Shown here piece by piece: positions 1 to 10,043 of a DNA stretch of 64,000 nt. Every line of letters starts with the position of its first letter. The stretch's first letter is position 1. The position numbers and the translations under genes are program-made. This DNA is from Christiangramia echinicola DSM 19838 (GTDB lineage: Bacteria > Bacteroidota > Bacteroidia > Flavobacteriales > Flavobacteriaceae). Location of the stretch: assembly GCF_000423065.1 (NCBI RefSeq), contig NZ_AUHG01000010.1:1-64000 (forward strand), written 5' to 3'. The notes beneath the pieces were generated by a model, which was given only the letters and a program-made list of their open reading frames with translations, made no database searches and was not told the origin of the DNA.

Positions 1-3000
1 GCAGGAGCCGTAAAGGTGTCGTTATTTCCTGGCGTGGTGATCGCTACTGTTGGAAGTGCATTATCAACACTGATACTAATGATCGAAGAGGTAGTGCTCG
101 CACCATCATTATCGGTGGCTACGGCTGTCAGTTCATAGACGCCTGAAGAAACACCTTCCCAAACTATTCCCCAACCATTACTTCCGTCATTATCTGTTCC
201 TATTAAAACTGTCCCATTAAAAAATTCAACCGAGATAACTGAACCATTTGGATCCGACGCTTCAGCAATAATTTGAATATCGGCAGGAGCAGAAAATACC
301 TGGTTATTAGAAGGAGTCGTAATATTTACAATAGGACTAGTAGTATTCGATTCCAATTGAATTTCCAATATGTCATCCAGCCCATAATTAATAATTAGGC
401 TTGCAGTTTCTCCTGGTAAAGAGCCCACATGCTCAATCGTAATACTGTGCGAACTATTTGGCTTAAGTAAGGAACTAATTAAATTTCCTATATTAACCTG
501 GAAATTATCTGAATCCGGTCCGGTAATACTCATGGAAGAAACAATTATTCCTACATTACCATTTAACACCTCCAAATCTATATCCCCTGTAGAACCTGCT
601 TGTATTAAAACCGCGTTTGGAGCACTAAAACTACTGGCTACACTTGGTTCACCTACCGGATTATCTTCACCATAAAATTCCATGTTTTGTTGACTTCCAC
701 CACCCTGATTAGGTGATCCAGATAGCACATAAATTCCCTCTCCTGAAACAATTCCCTGAGTTCCATGTCTTTCAAAATTCATATCTGCCAGTCTATTCCA
801 TATACCGGTTGCCGGATCATATTGTTCGGTAATTTTTAATGCGTCTGAGGTTAGATCGCCATATACTAATTCATTTTCTACTTCACCCCCAATTACTACA
901 AGTTTTCCATTGAAATTAACGGTAGCTGCTGCAGCTCTAGGTGTTGGTAAATTTTGATCTGATGATAGTGTACTCCATGTATTGGTGGTAAAATCATAAA
1001 CATCTACTTCGGGAATTACAGGTTTAAAAGTACCTCCCGTTCCTCCTGAAAGTCTACCTCCAGCCAAATATAATTTATCATCTATGACCGCTGAATGGAA
1101 ATGATCTCGCGCTCTGGGCGCATCTGCAAGACTCGTCCAGATCCCCGTCGCCGGGTCAAACTCATCAAACCAGGATACAAATCCACCATTATGTCCAATG
1201 GTATTACCCCCCGAAATGTAAAATTTATCATTATAAATTGTTAGTCCCGCAGAACCCCTTTGTCTATCAGCGGGAATTTCAATAACCTGGATCCATTCTT
1301 CAGTGGCTGGATCAAATGCCCAGATATATTCTGCAGGTAATTCATTTGGGAAACTATTGGTTTGAAAAGCTCCAATTACCCATATTAAACCTTGATATTC
1401 GGTTGCCTGATAGTGATTAAATTCTTTTGGAGCTGAATCGGATAAAGAAACCCACGTGTTTGAACTGTAATCGTAAACATCTAATGTATTGGCATTTTCA
1501 CGTCCTCCAATCAAGTAAAATTTATCTCCAGCCTGCACGAATGAACATTCGTGTCTCGGAGTATAGTTTTTATCTTCATCTTTAATACTCCAAAGAGACG
1601 GTGGATCTTCTGATACGGTCCAATTAAAAATTATAGATTCAGTGTCATTTGGATCAGCATCAAAATCGTCGACAGTCACCGTAACAGAATACGGAATGGA
1701 AACATTTGCCGAGTTGGAAATTGTACCTTCCATTATTCCTGTTAATGGATCTATACTAATTCCTGGAGGTGCTCCAACCATACTAAAATCTAATGGCCCG
1801 TCTCCACCGCTTGCACGAACGAATATGCTACCATCCATAACTTCACCAATATATCCTGCCTGATTCACAAGAGCTTCCAGTACTATAGGCTGGTCTACTG
1901 AACTGTATTTCATTATTTCGATGCCATTAATCAAGGGATTCTCCACCCCATGAATAAAGCTTATATCAATATATCCATCTGTAACATTAATAACCTGACT
2001 AATCATTGTACCCGTTTGATGACCATAGGTATCAGAAAGATCTACATTATTTAGTTCTGGGTAAATGACATCATTTATAGAAACATCAAATATCCTGGTC
2101 CCGGTAGCAGCGGTACCATCGTAACCATTACCCATATACAATCTCACTTCGTAATTTCCCTGGACCGAAATCGGGAATGAGTAAGTGAGATGTGGTGAAC
2201 TCGAGACACCGTCATAGCGTTCAGTTTGAAATATGCTAACAGGAACTGACCCCTGATCTACTTCATCTGAATAACTATTAATATTTCCTGAATAGATCGC
2301 TCCATTGCCAGCCTCCATCAAGAATTCTGAAGGTGATGAAGCACTATCCTCAGCCCAATCAATCTCTTCATCGATAGACGTAACAGCCGGTCCTCCTGTG
2401 TTCACTCTAAATAAGACCAGGGGATCGCTCAAAAACACTGTAAATGTATCTTCAACAAAATTACTATCCTCATCTGTAGCCCTTATGGTGATCGTTGACT
2501 CTGCAGGATCAGAAGGATAGATCAGACTAAGAATATTCCCTGTTATTTCCGTATTTATTGAAGTATCGGTATTACTTTCAATTGTATAAGTGAGGTTTTC
2601 TACGCCCTGATCATCAAGAAAGTATTCATCAAGATCTAAATCATCTCCAACATCTCCTACTATTCTCTCCAAATCTGGAATTTCAGTTGCCAGAACCGGT
2701 GTGTTTCCAACAATTGTCCAGGTAAAAATGGTAGACGCTATGTCATTGACATTTTCGTCATTATCATCAACATTTATTGTTACCGTATATGGATTACTAA
2801 TATCTGCACTGGCATTAATTGTTCCACCAATCTGGCCATTAGTAGGTTCTATAGTCACTCCTGGTGGAGCTCCCTCCATACTATAACTTAAATTTCCGTC
2901 ACCGCCTGATGCCAATACAACAAGACTACCATCCAATTCTTCATTTAAACTATTTACTTGATCAGGGATCGAGGAAACCTGAATTGGAGTATCAACAGGG

Positions 3001-6000
3001 CCATCATAGTTCAATATTTCAATAGCATTAATCAATGGATTCTGGATTCCATGAATAAAAGAAATATCGATCGAGCTATCGTTCACATTTACTACCTGAC
3101 TTATCATAGTTCCTGTTTGATGCCCATAAGTATCAGAAAGATCTACATCGTCCAGTTCACTATAGATAATATTTTCAATTGCCACATCAAATACCCTTGT
3201 GCCTGTCCCGGCGGTTCCATCATAGCCATTACCCATATATAATCTTACTTCATAATAACCTGTTTCTGAAACCGGGAATGAATAGTTTAGATTCGGAATG
3301 CCAGATTCACCATCATAACGTTCTGTATCGAATACACTTACCGGTGTAGTTGATTGATCTACATCACTTGTATAATTTACTATAGTTCCGGAATAAATTG
3401 AACCTGTGCCAGGCTCTGTCAAATATACTGAAGGAACCTCTGCATTATCCTGAGCCCAATCTAGATCTCCGTCTATAGAAGCAATACCTGGACCTCCAGC
3501 GTTTATTCGATAAAGTACTAAAGGAAGCTCGGTTAAAAATACCGTGAAGGTATCTTCAACAAAATTGTTATCATTATCTGTTGCCCTTATGGTAATAGTT
3601 GCCTCTGCTTCTGAAGAAGGGTAAGTCAAATTGAGAATGTTACCTGCAATAGTGGCATCAATACTAGGATCACTATTGCTTTGTACTGTATAAGTAAGAT
3701 TTTCGAGGCCCTCATCATCCAGAAAGTAATCTTCAAGATTGATGCTATCTGAGCTATCCCCTACATTTCTATCTAGATCAGGTATTTCTGATACTAAAAC
3801 CGGTGTGCTGAATGTCACATTTAGAAAATCCCATGTTCCTTCAACTTCTACCCCACTAGCATTTGAAGTTCCTATAAAGCCTACTGCAAGGTCTGACCCG
3901 GCTTGTTGAATAACATCCAGAATTGAACCACTGGCCATAATAGTTCCCAAGCTTATTCTACTACCATTATCCAGGCTATATTCGAGCTGGACTTCACCTG
4001 ATACGGGATCTATTATAAAATAGAAATTAGCAACCGAAGCAGGCCTTTCTGAAATTGGGATAGTTAATTGCGTCCCGGGCACATCCTCTATCTCCTGTTC
4101 TCCAATAAAGCCGTTCGGGGTGAGGACGAATTTAATATAATTACTTTGGGTTCCATCCCCAATAAAAAATCCTAACTCACCGGAAGGCGCACTCGTATTT
4201 CCATATAGCTGAAGGGGTGCATCAAAATTAAGTATCGCACCGGATACAGTAAAAACACCGGTATTCACATCTGTTTGTATACCATACTGAAATGCTTTCT
4301 CCTGAGAATTAGATGTGCCATAAGCAGTTCCAGAAGTCATTTGCATGGTCATCGCTCCAATTGCACCTCCGAGTATATCATTGGGATTGGGATCATTTGG
4401 ATCGTCTCTCCTGTCGATCCAATTCAACCAGTTGGGATTGGGATCACCGTTATTCATCATTCCGGTCATACCTAATCCTAAGTAACCCTTTAATTCTCCA
4501 TTACTTGAGAAAAGTTCATTAATAACAGGAATTGTAAAGGCATCTGAACCCGAATTAGAAATATCTCCCAATTGAAAAGAATCATTTTCATCCAGTATAC
4601 CATCAGAATCATCATCTGGATCATTCAAATCTGAAACAAAGGCACCTCCAACTGCCTTATCAAAATCCCGTGGCTGCGAACCACCATTACAGGGGAGTGT
4701 ACCATTATCAACCTCATCCTGATTGGAATATCCATCAAAATCGTTATCTGCTAAGGGATCATATCCTGGTTCTCCCGGTTCGATACAAGTACCGAAATCC
4801 TGAGGTTCCATAACTATTAGATCACCTTCTAAAGTAACTACCCAAATAGTACCAGGAAATATTTCTGAATCTCCATTACAACTAACTCCTAGCGCATTGC
4901 CTCCAAGACCAGATATGAATTCTGAAGTAAAGTTCTGCAAGCTTCCATCCTCATTAAGCTCTACCCTTCTAATTACCCCATAATTTACACCTGCTAAAAG
5001 ATCACCCTGCATGGCTCCATCAAAATTGGAGGCTGTATATTCATCGATTGCATTTGTATTTGTACCCCAGGTAACAATAATATCATCATTAGAACCATCG
5101 GGATTATTAATCCCTGGTCCGCGCCAATCTCCTTCGACAGGATTTGCTTCAGAAACAGGTACAGGTGGCCAGTTTGCCGGGAGACCAATATCAGGATCCT
5201 GGGTATAACCTGGCTCATTCTTAGTAGGATGATAAATTAAATTTCTCCATAACGCACCAGTTCTATCTCCACCGGATGGATTCGTATAAAGACCAGCACC
5301 AATAGGATTAGCCCTTACAGGTGTTGGATGACCTCCATAAAAACTTCCGAAGTTATAATTATTAATATTATTAGTCACCATATTAAGGTGATCTACGTTG
5401 TTCACTTGTTCACCATCTATAGAGCTTGTGCTACCCGGTTCATTTGGGTCATAATCATTAGTCGCATTTCCACCGCCCTCATTTACGGGAAAACCTCCCC
5501 AACCTCCATTGGCACCATTATCTGTAACGTAAACAGCTCCTTTTTCTGTTACTACCAGGTCAAAGGTATTTCTGTATCCCGGTGAGAATATCTGAACAGG
5601 ACCACCAGGAACGATCATCGCCTGATTTAAACCATCGTTACCTCCAAAAGGGTCATTAATATCTATGCCATCATATCCAACCTCATCGGGATCTTCAATA
5701 CCATTGATGTTTGATCTTGTTGGGTCGTCTAGAGTAGGTATATCATAAATATATTTTCGACCGTTATCGTCAAGAATCGGCATTGAACTTATTTCGTTCA
5801 GGTTGATCGATAGAACTGCAGCAGATAGTGCATACTCCGATGTATAAGCAAAATTATGAGAAGGAGCTCCTGCATTGGTATGACCTCCCTGGGCCACGAT
5901 TAAATAATCAACTCCATTAACGGTCGTAAACTCAAGTCCATTGGTTGCATGGTTTTCTTCAGATCTTGGTAGTCCTCTTACTATATCTACCACATCCCAG

Positions 6001-6482
6001 GAAGTACCATTCCACGTGAACCTTGTTATAATTCCAGAGTTTGTATCAAGATTTGTATCATTTCCTGTTCCACCTATCCTAAAGTCACTGGAACTCACAT
6101 AAAACACAGGGTTAGATGGTGTTCCTGTAACGGCTAAGCCTATGGTCTCTCTTAAATTATTAGAATATAAGGTTCCATCATCATTATGATCCTGTATATT
6201 CTGAATATCATTGATTACCTCCAGGTCTACTGCTTTATAATCTCCGGGTCCATCCCTTTCGATAGTATAAATTTTAATTCCTCCTGTATACTCAGTAACA
6301 TATAACCTACTATCCGGACCATACGCCAGGGAGGTACCATTTCCTAGAGTACCAAAACCATTAAAATCGATAGCATTCTGAGAAAAGCTCTGACTTATCG
6401 CCTTTTCACAAAAAATAACGCTAGCAACCAAAACCCAAAGAACAATGGAATACTTCCATTTCGAATTGTAAAAATTGAACAT
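1..6482 (-). CDS. giant modular exported protein, 3' end beyond window (beta-propeller, malectin x2, Kelch, Ig-like)
   Basis: One frame stays open from an ATG at 6482 to the left edge, giving more than 2,150 residues without the C-terminus. Residues 1-31 form a signal peptide ending near AISQ. Residues about 35-560 resemble a soluble sugar-dehydrogenase-type beta-propeller (SLAYGPDSRLYVTEYTGG). A Ca-binding-like acidic linker (DPDDDSDGILDENDS) follows, then a LamG-like beta-sandwich at about 740-885. Two near-identical units of 368 residues come next, each with a cadherin/Ig-like stretch, a malectin-like domain (RINAGGPG, RLYMGNGYDGTA) and a putative-Ig motif (GAPPGISIDPLTG). Kelch repeats (DPATGIW, LYLAGG) occupy about 1620-1930, and Ig-like repeats (ITTPGNNDTFTAP) reach the edge. 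Such proteins in this phylum are usually exported by the type IX system with a C-terminal sorting domain, which would lie outside the window. It probably binds or processes surface glycans; catalytic activity cannot be judged. Confidence 0.9.
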   Translation of the reverse strand, partial: MFNFYNSKWKYSIVLWVLVASVIFCEKAISQSFSQNAIDFNGFGTLGNGTSLAYGPDSRLYVTEYTGGIKIYTIERDGPGDYKAVDLEVINDIQNIQDHNDDGTLYSNNLRETIGLAVTGTPSNPVFYVSSSDFRIGGTGNDTNLDTNSGIITRFTWNGTSWDVVDIVRGLPRSEENHATNGLEFTTVNGVDYLIVAQGGHTNAGAPSHNFAYTSEYALSAAVLSINLNEISSMPILDDNGRKYIYDIPTLDDPTRSNINGIEDPDEVGYDGIDINDPFGGNDGLNQAMIVPGGPVQIFSPGYRNTFDLVVTEKGAVYVTDNGANGGWGGFPVNEGGGNATNDYDPNEPGSTSSIDGEQVNNVDHLNMVTNNINNYNFGSFYGGHPTPVRANPIGAGLYTNPSGGDRTGALWRNLIYHPTKNEPGYTQDPDIGLPANWPPVPVSEANPVEGDWRGPGINNPDGSNDDIIVTWGTNTNAIDEYTASNFDGAMQGDLLAGVNYGVIRRVELNEDGSLQNFTSEFISGLGGNALGVSCNGDSEIFPGTIWVVTLEGDLIVMEPQDFGTCIEPGEPGYDPLADNDFDGYSNQDEVDNGTLPCNGGSQPRDFDKAVGGAFVSDLNDPDDDSDGILDENDSFQLGDISNSGSDAFTIPVINELFSSNGELKGYLGLGMTGMMNNGDPNPNWLNWIDRRDDPNDPNPNDILGGAIGAMTMQMTSGTAYGTSNSQEKAFQYGIQTDVNTGVFTVSGAILNFDAPLQLYGNTSAPSGELGFFIGDGTQSNYIKFVLTPNGFIGEQEIEDVPGTQLTIPISERPASVANFYFIIDPVSGEVQLEYSLDNGSRISLGTIMASGSILDVIQQAGSDLAVGFIGTSNASGVEVEGTWDFLNVTFSTPVLVSEIPDLDRNVGDSSDSINLEDYFLDDEGLENLTYTVQSNSDPSIDATIAGNILNLTYPSSEAEATITIRATDNDNNFVEDTFTVFLTELPLVLYRINAGGPGIASIDGDLDWAQDNAEVPSVYLTEPGTGSIYSGTIVNYTSDVDQSTTPVSVFDTERYDGESGIPNLNYSFPVSETGYYEVRLYMGNGYDGTAGTGTRVFDVAIENIIYSELDDVDLSDTYGHQTGTMISQVVNVNDSSIDISFIHGIQNPLINAIEILNYDGPVDTPIQVSSIPDQVNSLNEELDGSLVVLASGGDGNLSYSMEGAPPGVTIEPTNGQIGGTINASADISNPYTVTINVDDNDENVNDIASTIFTWTIVGNTPVLATEIPDLERIVGDVGDDLDLDEYFLDDQGVENLTYTIESNTDTSINTEITGNILSLIYPSDPAESTITIRATDEDSNFVEDTFTVFLSDPLVLFRVNTGGPAVTSIDEEIDWAEDSASSPSEFLMEAGNGAIYSGNINSYSDEVDQGSVPVSIFQTERYDGVSSSPHLTYSFPISVQGNYEVRLYMGNGYDGTAATGTRIFDVSINDVIYPELNNVDLSDTYGHQTGTMISQVINVTDGYIDISFIHGVENPLINGIEIMKYSSVDQPIVLEALVNQAGYIGEVMDGSIFVRASGGDGPLDFSMVGAPPGISIDPLTGIMEGTISNSANVSIPYSVTVTVDDFDADPNDTESIIFNWTVSEDPPSLWSIKDEDKNYTPRHECSFVQAGDKFYLIGGRENANTLDVYDYSSNTWVSLSDSAPKEFNHYQATEYQGLIWVIGAFQTNSFPNELPAEYIWAFDPATEEWIQVIEIPADRQRGSAGLTIYNDKFYISGGNTIGHNGGFVSWFDEFDPATGIWTSLADAPRARDHFHSAVIDDKLYLAGGRLSGGTGGTFKPVIPEVDVYDFTTNTWSTLSSDQNLPTPRAAAATVNFNGKLVVIGGEVENELVYGDLTSDALKITEQYDPATGIWNRLADMNFERHGTQGIVSGEGIYVLSGSPNQGGGSQQNMEFYGEDNPVGEPSVASSFSAPNAVLIQAGSTGDIDLEVLNGNVGIIVSSMSITGPDSDNFQVNIGNLISSLLKPNSSHSITIEHVGSLPGETASLIINYGLDDILEIQLESNTTSPIVNITTPSNNQVFSAPADIQIIAEASDPNGSVISVEFFNGTVLIGTDNDGSNGWGIVWEGVSSGVYELTAVATDNDGASTTSSIISISVDNALPTVAITTPGNNDTFTAP
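1620..3830 (-). repeat. tandem in-frame 1,104-bp duplication inside the giant exported protein
   Basis: Matching landmarks lie exactly 1,104 bp (368 codons) apart, for example CCCTTATGGT at 2480 and 3584. Each unit carries an Ig/cadherin-like part, a malectin-like part and a putative-Ig part. The copies differ at many synonymous and some amino-acid positions, so the duplication is not very recent. Boundaries are approximate. Confidence 0.8.
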
Positions 6483-6668
6483 AGACTTAGATTTAAAAAA
6501 ATAATAAATAGCTAGCCTGCAATCAGGTATTTGAACATAGATTGCCATCATTGACTAATGCTAACTCACATCTTGCCTCCAAAGATTTAGGCCTTTAAAA
6601 AAATTCAGGTAATTACGATTTAGTGTGCGATTTGGCAGAACACACTAAATGTACTGGATGATACAAAA

Positions 6669-7292
6669 TTAACTTCCTGATTCCATTTCAGGCTTCCTGA
6701 CTTTTAATGAGTTTGAGGAAGGGGCAGAATGCCCGTTAATTTTAAAGTTTCTTTTTTTGATAAATTTTGCCGGATTACCCCCTACAACAGACCAGTTGTC
6801 TACATTTTCAAAAACAGAGGATCTGGCACCTATAACCGCACCATTTTCTATTGTCACTCCAGGACCGATAAAAGCATCTGCAGCTATCCAAACGTGATCG
6901 CCAATGGTTATAGGTTTTTCTATAAGGGGAAAATGAGATAAATTATAATTATGAGTGGAAGCACATAAATATGTTTTTTGAGAAATTATACTATGTTCCC
7001 CAATCACGATTTCTCCCTGATTATAAATATCTACCCCTGGACCAATTGTAGAATAGCTACCTATTTTAAGGTTCCAGGGAGCCCAAATTTTCACACTGGC
7101 GTATACACTCACATCTTTAGAAATAGTAGCCCCAAAAATTTTTAATACCAACGTCCTCCATCCCTGAAAAAATTTGAGATTAAATGGTCGGAATAATATC
7201 CAGTAAAAAAAATACCAAAGGACACGGCCTACCTTATTTGAAAAGCTGAAAGGACTGGATGTTTGTGACAATTCGATATTATTATGGATCAT
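6669..7292 (-). CDS. WcaF-like O-acetyltransferase (left-handed beta-helix)
   Basis: A 207-residue hexapeptide-repeat acyltransferase of the WcaF/colanic-acid acetyltransferase type. Imperfect hexapeptide turns run from about residue 55 to 175 (TISKDVSVYASV, IGSYSTIGPGVDI, ITIGDHVWIAADAFIGPGV). The likely catalytic histidine is H114 in STHNY, and the C-terminal GGNPAKFIKKR is typical of the family. It is expected to transfer acetyl from acetyl-CoA to a sugar hydroxyl of the polysaccharide or its lipid-linked repeat unit in the cytoplasm. It is the last sugar-modifying gene of the locus in transcription order, 40 bp after a GT4 gene. The acceptor sugar cannot be told from the sequence. Confidence 0.85.
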   Translation of the reverse strand: MIHNNIELSQTSSPFSFSNKVGRVLWYFFYWILFRPFNLKFFQGWRTLVLKIFGATISKDVSVYASVKIWAPWNLKIGSYSTIGPGVDIYNQGEIVIGEHSIISQKTYLCASTHNYNLSHFPLIEKPITIGDHVWIAADAFIGPGVTIENGAVIGARSSVFENVDNWSVVGGNPAKFIKKRNFKINGHSAPSSNSLKVRKPEMESGS

Positions 7293-7332
7293 TTTTTCAA
7301 AATTTTAATTTAATAACTACTGAACGGATGAA

Positions 7333-8538
7333 TCAAACTGCCTGGTTTATTAACTGATTATCATTAGAAATACACGTCATCATTCTCAACGCAGCATTCT
7401 TTACTGAAAATTTCTCTTTGTAAAGTTCATAAGCATTTAAACCCATCTGTTCCTTTTCTCTTTCTGGCAGGGAATCCCAGCGTGCAATCAAATTGTACAC
7501 CCCTTCCTGGGTATCTTGTAAAACTAAACCTGCTTTTGCGTTATTGATCTCTCGCCAAATGTTTATCTGGTTTGTAATAAGGACAGGCTTTTCACATGCC
7601 ATCGCTTCTACTACAGCAATACCAAAATTCTCCTGATGGCTGGGTAAAATGAAAACATCAGAAAAATGAAATGCAGCCCACTTCGCTCTACCGTTTAACA
7701 TTCCAGGAAAATGAATTGAAGAATCTCCAGCCAGATCAAACATCGCTTTCCCATATGGAGTTTCTAAGCCCGGGCCAGCAATCACCAGGTCAGGGATATT
7801 CTGCTTTTTCTTCTTTAATTCCACATAGGCTTTGATCAATAGATCAACTCCTTTTTTCGGATGAATTCTACTAAGAAATAACCAATAGGAATTAGCCCCT
7901 AACCTGGGACACTTCTTTAAAAATGTCCACATACTCCTTATATTTTTCTCAGGAGGCTCTGGAACCCCATACCCGGCATCAAATTGCTTCTTTGGCTTAT
8001 ATAATTTAAAAGTTTGCCTGGCTAGTTTAAGCTCTTCTTTACAAGTGAATAACAATCCATCAGCACCATTAATGACCTTATTCTCAATAAGGTTCCAAAA
8101 GATCCAGTTTCTAACTGCTTTCAACCTTCTGGATTTCGCACGTTGGAAGTAAGGATCCAACATCCCGTGTGGCATCACATAAAGTCTGGGTGCATTCCTA
8201 TTTGCCTTCTTAAACTTTCTCCACGCCATGAATGTCCCATAACTATGATACAGCCATATCCCATGAATCATTATCACATCGAACCTATTCATATTATCTA
8301 AAAGCCAACCGTTTAATTTTTTGCAATAGGAATAGGGCCCACTTGCAGGACCAATTGCATGAATTATATATTTCTCCCCAGTTTTTAAAAAATCTTCATC
8401 TGGATCATCAAAGCAAACAACTTCATTAATTACTCCTATGTTTGTTTGGACAGGGATACTATTTCTAATTCCCCGGCATGGCCCTCCGCTTTTAGGATTC
8501 ATTGATGGTATTACTCGTAAGATTTTCATATCTGACAT
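7333..8538 (-). CDS. glycosyltransferase family 4 (GT-B)
   Basis: A 401-residue GT-B glycosyltransferase. The N-terminal half carries the acceptor domain (MKILRVIPSMNPKSGGPCRGI). The C-terminal donor domain shows LFLSRIHPKKGVDLLIKAY and the E-x7-E region HQENFGIAVVEAMACEKPVL. It should transfer a sugar from a nucleotide-sugar to the growing lipid-linked repeat unit on the cytoplasmic face. The ATG at 8538 overlaps the upstream GT4 gene by 13 bp. A second ATG at 8529 would give a 4-bp ATGA overlap and the common MKILRV start, so it is an equally good start. Donor and linkage are unknown. Confidence 0.88.
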   Translation of the reverse strand: MSDMKILRVIPSMNPKSGGPCRGIRNSIPVQTNIGVINEVVCFDDPDEDFLKTGEKYIIHAIGPASGPYSYCKKLNGWLLDNMNRFDVIMIHGIWLYHSYGTFMAWRKFKKANRNAPRLYVMPHGMLDPYFQRAKSRRLKAVRNWIFWNLIENKVINGADGLLFTCKEELKLARQTFKLYKPKKQFDAGYGVPEPPEKNIRSMWTFLKKCPRLGANSYWLFLSRIHPKKGVDLLIKAYVELKKKKQNIPDLVIAGPGLETPYGKAMFDLAGDSSIHFPGMLNGRAKWAAFHFSDVFILPSHQENFGIAVVEAMACEKPVLITNQINIWREINNAKAGLVLQDTQEGVYNLIARWDSLPEREKEQMGLNAYELYKEKFSVKNAALRMMTCISNDNQLINQAV

Positions 8539-9698
8539 ATTTGGTGAACTTCCTTATAAATAGATTCTATATGTTCCAGAGACTCTTCAGCATCAAACCT
8601 TTTCACATAATCAAGGCCTTTCTGAATTTGATCATTTCTTTGTGCTAATGGCATTCTAATAATTTCCTCCAGAAGGATAGCAGCATTCTTTGCCCATGCT
8701 TTTACTTCATCGCTCTTTAAGGGCTTTTTGGGGATATAATAGCTAAAAGGTCCCCCAACTTCAGTCATAGGTGGTTCGTTTGTAGTAATTACCGGGCATC
8801 CACTTGCCATTGCTTCAGCTATAGGCCATCCAAATCCTTCTTCAAGAGAAGGAAAAAGGAACACTTCTGCACCCTGATAAAACAGTCTTAGATCTTCATC
8901 AGAAACATTGCATAGAAAATAAATCGAAGAGCAATATTTGCTTGATTTCTTTTTTGCCAAAAGTTCTTCGGTTGGTTTAGTCCCAATAAGTATAAGTGGC
9001 AACTTCGACCTTGATAATTCTCTCCATAAATCATAAATTTCAATCACTCCTCCTCTATTTTTATAGAATTGATTGCCGCCTACATGTAAAATATACCCTG
9101 CTTGAAGATCAAGTTGAAAATATCTGCTTAGATCTTGCTTTATACTTAGGTCATTACACGGATGGAAATTCTGATTCAGACCATTGTATACGACTTCTGA
9201 CAATTTTGGTTCTGTATTTAAATTCTGATGCAGATCTTTTTTAGTTTTTTCTGAAATACTAATAAAACATCTGCCTTTACGATAGCCCTTCCTAATTAGT
9301 GTTTGATATAACCTTCCAGTAGCTTTAACCTTATTCTCGGGAATTTTTCCCATTGCAGACTTTTGTGCCATAAAATCATGGCAGTGTACAACTAAAGGCC
9401 TTCGTGAAACTAGGGGAATCCAAGGTCCTAAAGCATGGTCGGCAAAAACGAATAGAGTTCGAGAAGAACAACTGAAAAGTTTAAATTTCACCCAGACCGG
9501 GAAAAGTAAAAATTGATCTAAATATCCCAACCATTTATTAAACATACTGGGAGCTGGCAATTTTGAAAAGTAGCCTTTAGCGGTCCAGATATCCACCTTG
9601 TGTCCTCTATTTTTCATCCCATCATACAACATCCTCGCGTACCTGGGCATGCTTTGAGATTTTATAAATTCTGGATGTACGAAAATCACGATTTCCAT
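8526..9698 (-). CDS. glycosyltransferase family 4 (GT-B)
   Basis: A GT4 enzyme of about 390 residues. The N-terminus MEIVIFVHPEF leads into the acceptor domain. The donor domain holds GYILHVGGNQFYKNRGGV and FPSLEEGFGWPIAEAMASG, with the paired glutamates of GT4. I chose the ATG at 9698; the frame also has a TTG at 9707, which would add three residues. The gene overlaps the next GT4 gene, suggesting translational coupling. A 336-bp gap separates it from the Wzy-like gene upstream. Role inferred: addition of one sugar of the repeat unit. Specificity is not visible. Confidence 0.88.
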   Translation of the reverse strand: MEIVIFVHPEFIKSQSMPRYARMLYDGMKNRGHKVDIWTAKGYFSKLPAPSMFNKWLGYLDQFLLFPVWVKFKLFSCSSRTLFVFADHALGPWIPLVSRRPLVVHCHDFMAQKSAMGKIPENKVKATGRLYQTLIRKGYRKGRCFISISEKTKKDLHQNLNTEPKLSEVVYNGLNQNFHPCNDLSIKQDLSRYFQLDLQAGYILHVGGNQFYKNRGGVIEIYDLWRELSRSKLPLILIGTKPTEELLAKKKSSKYCSSIYFLCNVSDEDLRLFYQGAEVFLFPSLEEGFGWPIAEAMASGCPVITTNEPPMTEVGGPFSYYIPKKPLKSDEVKAWAKNAAILLEEIIRMPLAQRNDQIQKGLDYVKRFDAEESLEHIESIYKEVHQICQI

Positions 9699-9707
9699 TA
9701 AATGCAA

Positions 9708-10043
9708 TTAATTATTATGCTATAATAAAGGGGCATTAAAGCCTGTCTTTTAGGAGTACTGGCTAAACTAAAACCTATTAAGAACAAGATTTTTTATCTG
9801 AAAAATAACCTTCGATTCAGTAGTACAAAATTTAAAATCTAAAGAGAATTTTAGGAAATACGCCAACCAAATACCTCAGAGAGCCCCCCTCTTACTGAGG
9901 CAATTGGATGACTGTTACAGTTCATAATGTCTTACGCAAATACATTGAGAAGTACTGCTGCTACAAACCATAACTATTTAAGTATGATGAATACATTACA
10001 AGTAACTGTTCTATATTTTAAACCGTGATTTTATTTTTAGATT
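9708..10043. other. non-coding gap inside the polysaccharide locus
   Basis: A 336-bp AT-rich gap between the Wzy-like gene and the downstream GT4 gene. I see no convincing ORF. A GC-rich hairpin with arms CCTCAG and CTGAGG, extended inside by AGAG/CTCT, lies near 9876-9902. It has no adjacent T-tract, so it is not a clear terminator. Confidence 0.4.

Noticed and set aside
1620-3830. Tandem duplication as a mobile element
   Set aside because: It is an in-frame protein-domain duplication (1,104-bp period) with diverged copies and no transposase.
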